This document shows, in pieces, positions 24,332-33,156 of a DNA stretch of 41,941 nt. How positions within the stretch are numbered: position 1 is the stretch's first letter; every line of letters begins with the position of its first letter. The stretch is taken from NCBI GenBank assembly GCA_012839865.1, contig DUMO01000012.1, positions 1 to 41,941 on the forward strand, given 5' to 3'. The DNA is from Clostridiaceae bacterium (GTDB lineage: Bacteria; Bacillota; Clostridia; CAYPLH01; DUMO01). The translations under genes were made by a program, and so were the position numbers. The notes beneath the pieces were generated by a model that did no database searches, had not been told where the DNA came from, and saw only the letters and a list, made by a program, of their open reading frames with translations.

Positions 24332-25501
24332 TCAGTTTTCAATATAATTTTTCCTTTTTCCAATGGCCAGTGCGACTGCAAAAAATGCCAGTCCAAAACC
24401 TGCAACTATCATTAAATCCGAAAATATTGGCTGCAGATGACGGTAGTCAAACTGCGTGAGCTTCGCTATTGCATTATTTGCCTTCACATACCAATATGCG
24501 GGCGTAAAACTGGCAATTTTCAAAATTGAACCGCTCAGAAGTTCCTGTGGTACAAATACACCGCTGATAAAGCTTGAGCCAAGTCCTATGGTGTTGCAGA
24601 CGGCGTATACTGCATTCTGGCTTTTTATAAGATTACCAATCAGAAAACTGATACTTGCACAGCAAAACGAATATATAAATGAGCTTATAATGAAATATAC
24701 TGTATATGCGTTCAAACTGTTTTTATAATTAAAGATGAAACTCATGACAACCAATATTGCCCAGGAAGCAAATGTAAAAAACAGGTTTGCCAGAATAAAC
24801 TGAAGATTAATGCTGCCAGGGATTACAGGGGCGCAACTGTTTCTCATTTTCAGGTTCCGGTCGTTAAAAACAATCATTAACATGCTCATTCCAAGAATTA
24901 TTACTGAAATTAATGTATAGGCAAAAAAGTTAAAGTAGTTATTGGAATAAGTCGGATAGGTTACTTTTTTACCCGTCGTCGATTTAACTTCTGCATTTGA
25001 GGTTTTTGATAAATCCTCCTTCAAATACTGAACCAGCAATTCCTGGCTGATCCCGTCAATGTTTTTAATATAGAGCCTGGCTGTGTTGAAATACTGATTT
25101 ATGAACAAATCAATGTAAGTGTTGCTTACGGAGTTTGGTACCGTTGATTTATCAATTTTCACATCCGCCCCCTTCATAAATTCTTCTGTAAACCCTGCAG
25201 GAACACGGACAATATATGTTACCTCCCGGAAATAGAGCGCATCCTGCAACTGTGTTTCGTCCAATTCCACAAAATTTACAATTTGCCCAAGGGCTTCCCT
25301 GAATCCATCAATCAATAGGCTGTTATCTTCGCTGATGAATGCAATACTTCTTTTAGCCGGAGTGAAGGATATTTCCTTTTGATATTCTTTGTCAATATCA
25401 GATACCATCAATGCTGTAACAACAGCAGTTAATATAACATAAATCAACATAACCGGTATGTTTTTTCTTATTATCTGCATGCACAGTTTAAATACTTGCA
25501 T
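24332..25501 (-). CDS. ABC-2 type permease, second subunit
   Basis: The 389-residue membrane protein has one N-terminal helix (about 14-33), a long external loop (40-185) and five to six helices in the C-terminal half, the layout of ABC-2/YhgE-like permeases. The loop segment VTYIVRVPAGFTEEFMKGA is typical of ABC-2 membrane proteins. The start lies 14 bases within the end of the upstream permease, indicating coupling. With the paired permease and the ATPase at 26637 it would form a heteromeric exporter. The family is often linked to antibiotic or lantibiotic resistance or lipid export; cargo cannot be read here. Confidence 0.88.
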   Translation of the reverse strand: MQVFKLCMQIIRKNIPVMLIYVILTAVVTALMVSDIDKEYQKEISFTPAKRSIAFISEDNSLLIDGFREALGQIVNFVELDETQLQDALYFREVTYIVRVPAGFTEEFMKGADVKIDKSTVPNSVSNTYIDLFINQYFNTARLYIKNIDGISQELLVQYLKEDLSKTSNAEVKSTTGKKVTYPTYSNNYFNFFAYTLISVIILGMSMLMIVFNDRNLKMRNSCAPVIPGSINLQFILANLFFTFASWAILVVMSFIFNYKNSLNAYTVYFIISSFIYSFCCASISFLIGNLIKSQNAVYAVCNTIGLGSSFISGVFVPQELLSGSILKIASFTPAYWYVKANNAIAKLTQFDYRHLQPIFSDLMIVAGFGLAFFAVALAIGKRKNYIEN

Positions 25502-26627
25502 ATTTCCGCCTCCTTATAATGAGATAGGTTGCCAGGCAATATATCAAGGCAAACCCTGTAATGGCAGCCATATTTAATGCATACTTTGAGAGAGTATCGT
25601 AATAATGCAGGCAATAAAATGAGTCGGTTAATTTATTCACCGGGTTCATCCAGGATAAAAGGGGAAGCTCGGTGTCCACTTTGTACTTGACGCCTTGATT
25701 CATCATACCTGACAAGAATGAACAAAGCATAGTAAAACAAGTAAAAATAGCTATTTTTACTCCCTCACCTTTTTTGACAAGGGCACTTATCAAGGTCCCG
25801 AAGGAAAGCCCCATGACTGAGCCTACAAAAGCAGTCAGCAGAACATAAATTGTCCTTGTGCCAAAGTCCACTTTCAAAATAAATATTAAATAAGCAAGCA
25901 GGATAAGAACCTCGCAAAAATGGAGCAGGAGAGCTGCGGCAGCACTGGATAAAAAAGCTTTCATCTTATGAACCGGAGCCATGTTTACCCTTGCAGCCAC
26001 AGATGATATGTTTGCCTGGATATCGCTAACTTCCCGCAACCCTAAATAACCACCGTAAAAGCATGCCATTGCAATCACAGTATAATAGAAAATCGTTGTA
26101 GCGTCAGGAGCCACCTTTGAAATTGGCACGTCATTAACAAAACTCTTACGGCTGTTGATGTCGGCTAAAAGCGATTGCATTGCGGAAAGGTTTTCAGCCA
26201 GTATAGATTCCGCCGCCGACTCGGTCTGGATGTAAATATCCAGAAAGCTTTTTATAATACTTTGATTTATACCCAGGTTTTTAACAATCAGTTTTATGGG
26301 CTCTTCCGCAATAATATACCCATAAATTTCATCATCCTTCAGCATTTGTTCCGCCTGCTCCTGTGAGGTGACAGAAAGATTGAAAAGTCTTTCATCACCT
26401 TTGGAAGCACTGTCCAGGGCAAGCATGAAACTTTTATTGTTCCGATATTGCCCATTGTCAACAACAGCAATGTTTATCGGGTTAAATTGCTCATTTTTGG
26501 TCAGATTGGATAAAGACATGAAGAAAAATGAAGCAAGCAATATTGGAAACAGCGCTGTCCAGAATAAATTCTCCCAATCACGCAAAAGGCATTTCAACCT
26601 GTATTTAAAAATATGCCTGAACATCAT
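25488..26627 (-). CDS. ABC-2 type permease, first subunit
   Basis: A 379-residue paralogue of the preceding permease, with one N-terminal helix (about 20-38), an external loop containing YGYIIAEEPIKLIVKN and helices from about 185 onward. GGGGGGA, which overlaps the ATPase stop, precedes the ATG. A second ATG is the next codon. Two related permeases with one ATPase suggest a 1:1:2 complex. The loop is longer than the membrane part of the classic drug exporters, as in the YhgE/Pip-like group. Confidence 0.88.
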   Translation of the reverse strand: MMFRHIFKYRLKCLLRDWENLFWTALFPILLASFFFMSLSNLTKNEQFNPINIAVVDNGQYRNNKSFMLALDSASKGDERLFNLSVTSQEQAEQMLKDDEIYGYIIAEEPIKLIVKNLGINQSIIKSFLDIYIQTESAAESILAENLSAMQSLLADINSRKSFVNDVPISKVAPDATTIFYYTVIAMACFYGGYLGLREVSDIQANISSVAARVNMAPVHKMKAFLSSAAAALLLHFCEVLILLAYLIFILKVDFGTRTIYVLLTAFVGSVMGLSFGTLISALVKKGEGVKIAIFTCFTMLCSFLSGMMNQGVKYKVDTELPLLSWMNPVNKLTDSFYCLHYYDTLSKYALNMAAITGFALIYCLATYLIIRRRKYASI

Positions 26628-26636
26628 GAATCCCCC

Positions 26637-27569
26637 CTAATCCCTAAGTTCTTTCCCGGTAATCTCAAGGAAAACGTCATTGAGTGTAGGAAGTTCGGAA
26701 TATATCTTGCCAAACCGGATGTCCTCTTTTTTAACAACATCGAGAATGTTTTCAAGATTATTTCTACCCTTGCTGGATTTAATCACAAGAAGGTTATCCT
26801 TGTAATCAACCGAAATCACATTGGGGAGCCCTTTTATTGCAGAAAGCTGTGTATCTGACAAACCAAAGGTTTCAACGGTGATTTTCTCTCCCATTGTAAT
26901 CATGTCCTTAAGCTGCTCCTTGGTGCCGGTTACGATAGCCCTGCCCTTGTCCAGGATCGTAATCATGCTGCAAATCTGCTCAACTTCCTCCATGTAATGG
27001 GATGTGTATATTACTGTTGCCCCCTGTTCATTAAGCTTCATAATTCCCTCAAGTATTTTGTTCCTGCTCTGAGGGTCAACTGCGACCGTAGGCTCGTCAA
27101 GGATGATTAATTTTGGCTTGTGGGCGATGCCACAGGCGATATTCAGCCTTCTCAGCAAACCACTGCTCAATTTTTTCGGATAGAAATGCGTGTATTCACC
27201 CAGACCTGCAAAATCAATTGCTTCCTTCACAAGTTCTCTTCTCTTGCGCTTATCCGTAATATACAGACCACAAAAATAGTCAATGTTTCCGTATACCGTC
27301 AGCTCGTTGTACACTGCCACGTTTTGCATGACAATGCCGATATCCCGTTTAATATTATAAGCATCAGGGCTCATAGGTTGATTGAATATTTCAATTTCTC
27401 CTTTGTCGTATTTCAGCAGCGACAAGATGCAGTTTATCGCCGTGGTTTTGCCTGAGCCGTTTGGTCCAAGCAAACCAAAAATTTCACCTTCCTTTACCGA
27501 AAGAGACAGGTGATCCAGGGCAACCAGGTTGCCATAGCGTTTTACCAGGTTTCTAACCTTTACTATCAT
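26637..27569 (-). CDS. ABC transporter ATP-binding protein
   Basis: The 310-residue ATPase powers the two ABC-2 permeases. It has Walker A GPNGSGKTT, Q-loop IVMQNVAVY, signature LSSGLLRRL (a variant of LSGGQ), Walker B LIILDEPTVAVDP and switch histidine YTSHYMEE. A C-terminal extension of about 80 residues is present. The start is MIVKVRNLV at 27569, ten bases after GGAGG; the frame runs open to 27719 over non-coding DNA. It is first in an operon with both permeases and is divergent from the two-component genes at 27938, across repeats and a TGACAAATGTCA palindrome (27662). Confidence 0.95.
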   Translation of the reverse strand: MIVKVRNLVKRYGNLVALDHLSLSVKEGEIFGLLGPNGSGKTTAINCILSLLKYDKGEIEIFNQPMSPDAYNIKRDIGIVMQNVAVYNELTVYGNIDYFCGLYITDKRKRRELVKEAIDFAGLGEYTHFYPKKLSSGLLRRLNIACGIAHKPKLIILDEPTVAVDPQSRNKILEGIMKLNEQGATVIYTSHYMEEVEQICSMITILDKGRAIVTGTKEQLKDMITMGEKITVETFGLSDTQLSAIKGLPNVISVDYKDNLLVIKSSKGRNNLENILDVVKKEDIRFGKIYSELPTLNDVFLEITGKELRD

Positions 27570-27661
27570 ATTTATAACCTCCAAAATTATTAGTTCCGAT
27601 TTCATTATCATGATACTATGCCCTTGTTTATGTTGTAAGTGTCGCAAATCACAATCTGAGT

Positions 27662-27673
27662 TGACAAATGTCA
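27662..27673. promoter_or_regulatory. Palindrome upstream of the ABC operon
   Basis: TGACAAATGTCA is an inverted repeat about 95 bases ahead of the ATPase start on the reverse strand. It is a candidate site for the NarL-type regulator encoded next door. A single copy was found, so the evidence is thin. Confidence 0.3.
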
Positions 27674-27687
27674 TATACCGCGGGACC

Positions 27688-27850
27688 AGGGGGACGGTTC
27701 TTGCGGTTCCCTCTGGCAAAGCGCCAGGCCAGGCCGGGACAGGACAGGGGACGGTTCTGTGTTTTATTTGGAGACAGTGGTCTTCACGGACCAGGCAGTG
27801 GCAGGAACCGTCCCCCTAATCCCGCGCTGAGACACAGAACCGTCCCCTGT
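27688..27850. repeat. REP cluster of two nested inverted pairs
   Basis: CAGGGGACGGTTCTGTGT (27745-27762) and its exact inverse ACACAGAACCGTCCCCTG (27833-27850) form one pair. AGGGGGACGGTTC (27688-27700) and GAACCGTCCCCCT (27805-27817) form another. The arms interlock instead of nesting cleanly. The cluster lies between the divergent ABC and two-component operons and may shield them from each other's transcription. Confidence 0.8.
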
Positions 27851-27866
27851 CCCGCCCACATAGTGC

Positions 27867-27895
27867 TTGTAATTACAGGAAAAAAATGATAATAT
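27867..27895 (+). promoter_or_regulatory. Promoter candidate for the two-component operon
   Basis: TTGTAA (27867) and TAATAT (27890) are 17 bases apart, with a short leader of about 35 bases before the ATG at 27938. It lies just beyond the repeat cluster. The match is moderate. Confidence 0.4.
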
Positions 27896-27937
27896 AAGCA
27901 AGAAGCCTATGTAAATGTGAGGATTAGGAATGTTATT

Positions 27938-29053
27938 ATGTATTACAATATAAATTTCTTTGATAAAATTATCATTTTCATTTGTTGCCTGATTGTCTAC
28001 CTTAGCCAGCTAGTCTTCAGCATCAGTGTCGCAGTTGTACTTGTCAGTATTATATTTGGCGGATTCTTAAGCTACTTTGATGACTTTCGGCCAAGAATGG
28101 TTTTGACTGTTGGCTTTTCGGTTCTGGCTTGCTTTGTGCAGGCATTGATTTTTTTCCTGCCGATAATAGCGTATGATATGTTTTTCAACCGTAGCGGTAA
28201 AAGCAATACTTCCATATACCAATACAGTTTTCAGTTTATTAACCTTTTGGGACTAATCCCGGTTTTAAATTTCTTTCAGACTGTGCCATCAGAAATCATA
28301 TCAATCGTAACAGCCATGCTTGCGTTCTCGCTGCTGCTAAGGTACCGCTCAGAAAACCAGTTTAAGCTGCATGCAAAGAATTATGAGCTGATGGATGCTG
28401 CAAGGGAAATGACTATCAAATTGGAGAACCAGGGCAGGGAGTTGATGGAAAAGCAAGACTTTGAGCTAAACCTTGCCACCCTCAATGAGAGAAACCGGAT
28501 AGCCCGGGAGATTCATGACAATGTGGGGCATCTGCTTTCCAGTGCCATCCTGCAGTCAGGTGCACTGCTTTCCATCTGCCATGATAAAAAAATAAAAGAA
28601 AACCTTAAAGCCCTCAAAGACACATTGGACCAGGCCATGAACAGTATAAGAAAAAGTGTTCATCAGTTATATGACGAATCCATTGATCTTGATACGAAAG
28701 TAAGAGAAATAATCGGCCAGTTCACTTTCTGTGATGTTAGCTATGATTATAGCATCAGCACAAATCCGGGCAGAAAATTGAAATACACATTTATAACCGT
28801 TGTAAAGGAAGCCCTGGCAAATATAATAAAACATTCGAACGCGACGCATGTGGAAATCATATTCCGGGAGCATCCTGCGATTTACCAACTGATTATCCGG
28901 GATAACGGTACTGTGGACAAGTTTTCAACAGATGAAGGTATGGGTCTTAAGAACATGACTGACAGGGTATATTCACTTAACGGAAACATAAACATTACTG
29001 CCAAAAACGGTTTTGAAATTTTCATCTCCGTTCCAAAGGAGGGTGCCTGTTGA
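27938..29053 (+). CDS. Sensor histidine kinase, NarL/DesK type
   Basis: A 371-residue kinase with four or five N-terminal membrane helices (to about residue 140), a short coiled stretch, a HisKA_3 domain and an ATPase domain. The phospho-acceptor His lies in ARE-IHDNVGHLLSSA near 192. The ATPase has N box EALANIIKHSNATHVE, G1 RDNG and G2 GMGLKNM. It lacks a sizeable external sensor domain, as in kinases that sense the membrane or a partner transporter. ATG at 27938 is preferred, with AGG nine bases ahead, over GTG at 27917. The regulator gene overlaps its end by four bases. Control of the divergent ABC operon is likely by context. Confidence 0.93.
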   Translation: MYYNINFFDKIIIFICCLIVYLSQLVFSISVAVVLVSIIFGGFLSYFDDFRPRMVLTVGFSVLACFVQALIFFLPIIAYDMFFNRSGKSNTSIYQYSFQFINLLGLIPVLNFFQTVPSEIISIVTAMLAFSLLLRYRSENQFKLHAKNYELMDAAREMTIKLENQGRELMEKQDFELNLATLNERNRIAREIHDNVGHLLSSAILQSGALLSICHDKKIKENLKALKDTLDQAMNSIRKSVHQLYDESIDLDTKVREIIGQFTFCDVSYDYSISTNPGRKLKYTFITVVKEALANIIKHSNATHVEIIFREHPAIYQLIIRDNGTVDKFSTDEGMGLKNMTDRVYSLNGNINITAKNGFEIFISVPKEGAC

Positions 29054-29682
29054 AAGTATTGATAATAGATGATGACAAACTGGTTTGTGCATCACTTAAA
29101 ACAATATTGGAGTCGGATCCGGACATTGAAGTAGTGGGAACAGGAAACAGCGGCCGGGAAGCTGTTGAATTATACGGCAAGCTAAAACCGGATATTCTGC
29201 TGATGGATATCAGAATGGAGGGTATTACAGGAATTGAGGCTGCACAATCAATTCTTGCCCGGGACAAGGATGCAAAAATTCTGTTTCTGACCACATTTTT
29301 GGATAACGAATATATTGTCAGAGCTTTTCAGATCGGGGCCAAAGGATACATATTAAAACAGGATTTTGAAAGCATAAACCCGTCGGTAAAGGCTGTATAT
29401 ACAGGACAGAGGGTTTTCGGGGATGAAATCATTTCAAAATTTTCACCGGTAGCTGTAAGCAGCGCTGCAGATGACACCCAAACCAATATAAAAAAATACG
29501 GGTTGAGTGAAAGAGAACTGGAAATAATCAAGCATGTGGCCAATGGTTTGTCAAACAAAGAAATTGCAAAAAAAATGTTTTTAAGTGAAGGAACAGTTCG
29601 GAATTATATAAGTGTTGTTCTGGAAAAATTGAATTTGAGGGGCCGAACCCAGCTTGCTGTATTTTACTATAAGCATAGTTGA
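29050..29682 (+). CDS. NarL/LuxR-type response regulator
   Basis: A 210-residue regulator with an N-terminal receiver domain (IDDDK at 6-10, phospho-acceptor Asp53 in LLMDIRM, LTTF and the conserved lysine in GYILKQD) and a C-terminal LuxR helix-turn-helix (LSERELEIIKHVANGLSNKE and VRNYISVVLEKL). It starts with TTG overlapping the kinase TGA, behind AAAGGAGG. Phosphorylation by the kinase at 27938 is expected, and its target is probably the divergent ABC-2 operon and maybe the exporter pair. Confidence 0.95.
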   Translation: MKVLIIDDDKLVCASLKTILESDPDIEVVGTGNSGREAVELYGKLKPDILLMDIRMEGITGIEAAQSILARDKDAKILFLTTFLDNEYIVRAFQIGAKGYILKQDFESINPSVKAVYTGQRVFGDEIISKFSPVAVSSAADDTQTNIKKYGLSERELEIIKHVANGLSNKEIAKKMFLSEGTVRNYISVVLEKLNLRGRTQLAVFYYKHS

Positions 29683-29777
29683 AAATTGGTCATACAACAT
29701 GACGCAGTTGTGAAAAGATGTTATTATTGTATCGAAGAGGGGATATATAAATTAGGTTTATTAACTGAAAAAGGAAG

Positions 29778-30998
29778 ATGGAGATGAGTCTTAATCAGAT
29801 GTTTATCCAAAGAAGCAAGGTTCCCCAGAGCGAGCTGGATTTACGATTGAAGCGTTTTTACGGCTACACGGATATATATTACCCTTCCTGGGAAACGGCA
29901 GTTATTTTCAGCAAGGTCAATTTATATTACTTCACAGGAACCATGCAGGATGGAATGCTTTTAATAAGAAAAGGCAGCGAACCTGTTCTATGGGTGCGAA
30001 GAAGTATTGAAAGGGCCCTGGATGAGTCTTCGTTTCCATGCATTAAGCATATGAGCAGTTTCCGTGACGCAGCTTTAAATTTTGAACATAAAGAGGACAT
30101 TATCCACACCGAAACTGAAAATGTACCTCTGGCGCACTGGCAAAGGTTCAGGAAGCATTTTCCCTGCAGGGATGCAGGATCCCTTGACAAGCAGATTTCA
30201 TTGACAAGAGCGGTAAAGAGTGAATACGAGCTTTCCATAATGAAAGATGCCGGGAAAAAGCATGCCCGGGTGTTGGAAGAACTGGTACCCGGTATCCTCA
30301 GGGAAGGGATGAGTGAAGCAGAGTTTGCTGCAGAGCTGTACAAAGTGATGGTAAAGGAGGGACACCAGGGTGTCATCAGGTTTGCAATGTATGATACCGA
30401 GGTTGTAATGGGGCACATGTGCTTCGGTGAAAGCTCAATTTATCCCTCATATTTTGACGGGCCTGGCGGACTCTACGGAATGAGTGCTGCAGTACCGGTT
30501 TTTGCCAGCCGGGAAAGAAAGCTTAAAAAGGGCGACCTGGTTTATGTGGACGTAGCCTTTGGATCTGAAGGGTACCACACCGACAAAACCATGACATATG
30601 TTTTTGGCGGCAAGTTGCCTGAGGATGCTGTAAAAATTCACAAACAATGTGTGGAAATTCAGGATCGCACCGCTGAGATGCTCAAGCCCGGGGAGATACC
30701 TGAAAATATATACAAGAAAAGCATGGATGGCCTTGATGCCGGTTTTATAAGAAACTTTATGGGTTTCGGTGAAAGACAGGCAAAATTCTTAGGCCACGGA
30801 ATAGGTCTCCATGTGGACGAATGGCCTGTTATAGCCAAGGGATTCAAAGATCCTCTTCAGGAAGGAATGGTATTTGCCCTTGAACCCAAAAAGGGCATTG
30901 AAAATATAGGAATGGTAGGTATCGAAAATACATTCATCGTTACACCGGAAGGCGGCCAATGCATCACTGGAGGCAACAAAGGTCTGATTCAGGTATAA
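29778..30998 (+). CDS. M24 family metallopeptidase (Xaa-Pro peptidase-like)
   Basis: The 406-residue protein has a creatinase-type N-terminal domain (1-165) and a pita-bread catalytic domain. Metal ligands lie in VYVDVAFGSEGYHTDKTMTY (both Asp), GHGIGLHVDEWP (His), FALEPKKG (Glu) and GIENTFIV (Glu). The enzyme would cleave an Xaa-Pro bond in small peptides in the cytoplasm, or act on a related amide. ATG at 29778 and 29784 are both possible, with AGGAAG just before the first. The gene follows the two-component pair by 95 bases. The stop codon is shared with the first unit of a tandem repeat. Confidence 0.92.
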   Translation: MEMSLNQMFIQRSKVPQSELDLRLKRFYGYTDIYYPSWETAVIFSKVNLYYFTGTMQDGMLLIRKGSEPVLWVRRSIERALDESSFPCIKHMSSFRDAALNFEHKEDIIHTETENVPLAHWQRFRKHFPCRDAGSLDKQISLTRAVKSEYELSIMKDAGKKHARVLEELVPGILREGMSEAEFAAELYKVMVKEGHQGVIRFAMYDTEVVMGHMCFGESSIYPSYFDGPGGLYGMSAAVPVFASRERKLKKGDLVYVDVAFGSEGYHTDKTMTYVFGGKLPEDAVKIHKQCVEIQDRTAEMLKPGEIPENIYKKSMDGLDAGFIRNFMGFGERQAKFLGHGIGLHVDEWPVIAKGFKDPLQEGMVFALEPKKGIENIGMVGIENTFIVTPEGGQCITGGNKGLIQV

Positions 30999-31154
30999 GC
31001 GAAATCAAAAGGTTTTGTTCCGGTACAAACAAAATCGAAAGGTTTTACCCCGGTATGGGCGAGTCCTTGCATAAGGAAATTGAAAGTCTGGTTCCTGTAT
31101 AGGTGTGATCTACAGGCTTTGTTCCGGTATAAGCAAAATCGATAGGTTTTCTGC
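30992..31154. repeat. Five-unit tandem repeat of about 30 bases
   Basis: Units begin at 30992, 31022, 31052, 31097 and 31126 and follow GGTATAAGCAAAATCGAAAG-GTTTTGTTCC. Units 1, 2 and 5 are closest; unit 3 carries an insertion. The first unit covers the stop codon of the M24 peptidase gene, so the repeat touches the coding sequence. Confidence 0.75.
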
Positions 31155-31193
31155 AGGAGAAGTTGATTTTTTCCACAAATGAAACAGAGAGGC

Positions 31194-31258
31194 TTGGAAA
31201 GCTTTGCACCTTAACCATAGGTGCATTTTTTATGGATATCAAGGTGCAAAGCTTCCAA
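31194..31258 (+). terminator. Nested inverted repeat with a terminator inside
   Basis: The outer arms TTGGAAAGCTTTGCACCTT (31194) and AAGGTGCAAAGCTTCCAA (31241) pair with one bulge. Inside, GCACCT (31206) can instead pair with AGGTGC (31219), followed by ATTTTTTAT, which makes a normal intrinsic terminator on the plus strand. The two pairings compete for the same left arm. Confidence 0.65.
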
Positions 31259-31352
31259 TAGTCGAGCAAACACTTATCTTGACATGCTGCCTTTTTTATT
31301 ATGGATAATTACGGATTTTTGCAAAGCAAGTATTCTTTTGATAAGATACCCG

Positions 31353-33146
31353 TCAGTTTTCATCATAACCGACAACAGTCCATATTCCAGTGCTGTCCTG
31401 CCGGATTAGTTTTTCAAGATATACTCTTCTGACAGGAGATTCAACGGTTACCTCAATTATTGCTCTTGCTCCGTTGTTATATTTTACTTCCAATGCTTCG
31501 TATGCCACCGGATAATCTCCCTCCATGCCATCCGGAAATATCTTCAAACTTACAAAAACCTGCGAAGTAAATACCGGGTCAAGTCGCCAGGGTGTATGGC
31601 CTCCGTCAACACTTTTTTGCTCATTATTCTCTATTTCCATATTAACTGCTACTTTAACCTGAGGCTCGAATTCCTGATCCCGGCTTTCTTCAGGGAATTC
31701 CACACTTTCTCCGGTGATTGCACTGATAAATTCCGCCAATTCTTTAAGGGAGGCATTCCCCACCACCGCATAATCATATTCGGCATCCTGCCAGTGGATG
31801 GAACTGATATCCGTAATACCTGCATATAACCCTGACGACAACACACCGTAGGATTCGGCAAGCGGGGACATGATTTCGGCGGCGTTCTCTCCAACCTTGC
31901 CTAAAACTGCAGTTGAAGCTGCTTTAAAAGAATCGGTTGCCCTGCCCTGGAGGAAAATTACCTTATTTTGTCCTGCTCTTGAAGTGTAATGAAACTTGAT
32001 TATCTTACCGGAAGTTGCAACTGAGATTCCGTCTAATTCATATTCCTCATGATTGATCAGAGGCGCAATGGGAGCAAATCCTGCCAGCATTTGTGCTTCT
32101 TCAGCATCATTGACCATTTGCTCCGGATTTGTCACTACTACCGAATATCCTTCAGGAATACGGTAACTTAGAACTTCGGCCGGTATTCTGCTGTTCAACT
32201 CAATTTCAGTATATGTTACCTTGTACTGCAGTGCATTTTGCATGGACGTTTCTTTTTGCAGGGGCAGTTTCGTCTCCTTGTCAACCCAAATTTTATAGGT
32301 TTGCCCTCCATGGGGTGATACTTCAAAGATGACTGCATCTCTTCCCGCTACTGTTTCTTCCCCGCAGGCTGTAACTTTTGCCGCATTCTTTACATAGTTT
32401 ACTTCATTGTCGAGTTCAAATGTGAACCGGTATGCATCCGGAAAGGCTTCAAACAGATAAACCTTTTCTTCATCAGGGCGAACCTGCCATTTCTTTTCCC
32501 CATTGTTTACTGTAACAAAACCTTCATTGATACCATCTAGCTCTTTTACCCAATACCTGCCCTTTTTGTCTGTATAAACTTCACGCTTTGCCTGTATGAA
32601 TTCCTCACCGTTCTTATTTGTCATTACAATTTCAAGAATGCCATGGTAAGACTGAACATCCTCGATAGCTCTCTCCATTGCAAGTACAATATTAGTCCTG
32701 GCAATTGGCGGAATTGCCAGACTTAGTGCAAATACCAGCATAAGTATTGCGGCAATTGCAGTTCCGGCAATCTTGCGTCGCATTTGTACGGCTGATTTTT
32801 TTGAAATTTGCCCGGTTACACCTTCTCTTCCATAGTCTTTTTGCTTGCAGCAGACCTGAGAAGTTTTTAATGTCTCACCTTCAGCGCTTCCTCTTTGCTT
32901 CTCTTCCTGCTTGCTGCAAACCTCAGAGGCTTTTGACCCATGAGCAGCGATACTCGCAGCCAGACGTTTTGGGAACCCATCCTCCGGCAATGTTGGTTCT
33001 TTAAGTGTGCGTACCAACCTCACAGTTTTTGACAACATTTTAAATCGCCTGGAAGAATGCATGTTTTCATGTTCCAAAGGTTGTTGTTCGATATTCAGCC
33101 TGTCTATATAGTCTGAAATTCTTTTTATGTTGTTTATCAATTTCAT
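31353..33146 (-). CDS. Membrane protein with LolA/RseB-like domain, probable anti-sigma regulator
   Basis: A 597-residue protein following a sigma gene by ten bases. ATG at 33146 is chosen, right after GAGGGG; the frame extends to 33185 without support. Residues 1-120 are cytoplasmic, basic and cysteine-containing (two similar stretches, CSKQEE and CCKQKD). Residues 125-147 form the single membrane helix. The outer part (150-370) reads like a LolA/RseB-type lipoprotein-sensor domain (AMERAIEDVQSYHGILEI, GRYWVKELDG, YKIWVDKETKLPLQKE). A DUF4367-like region follows. In MucB/RseB systems such domains sense envelope damage and control a sigma factor. Here it is fused with the membrane segment in one chain. 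The role is inferred. Confidence 0.75.
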   Translation of the reverse strand: MKLINNIKRISDYIDRLNIEQQPLEHENMHSSRRFKMLSKTVRLVRTLKEPTLPEDGFPKRLAASIAAHGSKASEVCSKQEEKQRGSAEGETLKTSQVCCKQKDYGREGVTGQISKKSAVQMRRKIAGTAIAAILMLVFALSLAIPPIARTNIVLAMERAIEDVQSYHGILEIVMTNKNGEEFIQAKREVYTDKKGRYWVKELDGINEGFVTVNNGEKKWQVRPDEEKVYLFEAFPDAYRFTFELDNEVNYVKNAAKVTACGEETVAGRDAVIFEVSPHGGQTYKIWVDKETKLPLQKETSMQNALQYKVTYTEIELNSRIPAEVLSYRIPEGYSVVVTNPEQMVNDAEEAQMLAGFAPIAPLINHEEYELDGISVATSGKIIKFHYTSRAGQNKVIFLQGRATDSFKAASTAVLGKVGENAAEIMSPLAESYGVLSSGLYAGITDISSIHWQDAEYDYAVVGNASLKELAEFISAITGESVEFPEESRDQEFEPQVKVAVNMEIENNEQKSVDGGHTPWRLDPVFTSQVFVSLKIFPDGMEGDYPVAYEALEVKYNNGARAIIEVTVESPVRRVYLEKLIRQDSTGIWTVVGYDEN

Positions 33147-33156
33147 TTCCCCTCTT

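Noticed and set aside
20612-27569. Lantibiotic or bacteriocin gene cluster
   Set aside because: No precursor peptide, modification enzyme or C39 peptidase domain was found among or near the ABC genes.
27570-27719. 50-residue extension of the ABC ATPase
   Set aside because: It is non-homologous and runs into the repeat cluster; GGAGG marks the start at 27569.
30992-31154. CRISPR array after the M24 gene
   Set aside because: Units are contiguous with no spacers between them.
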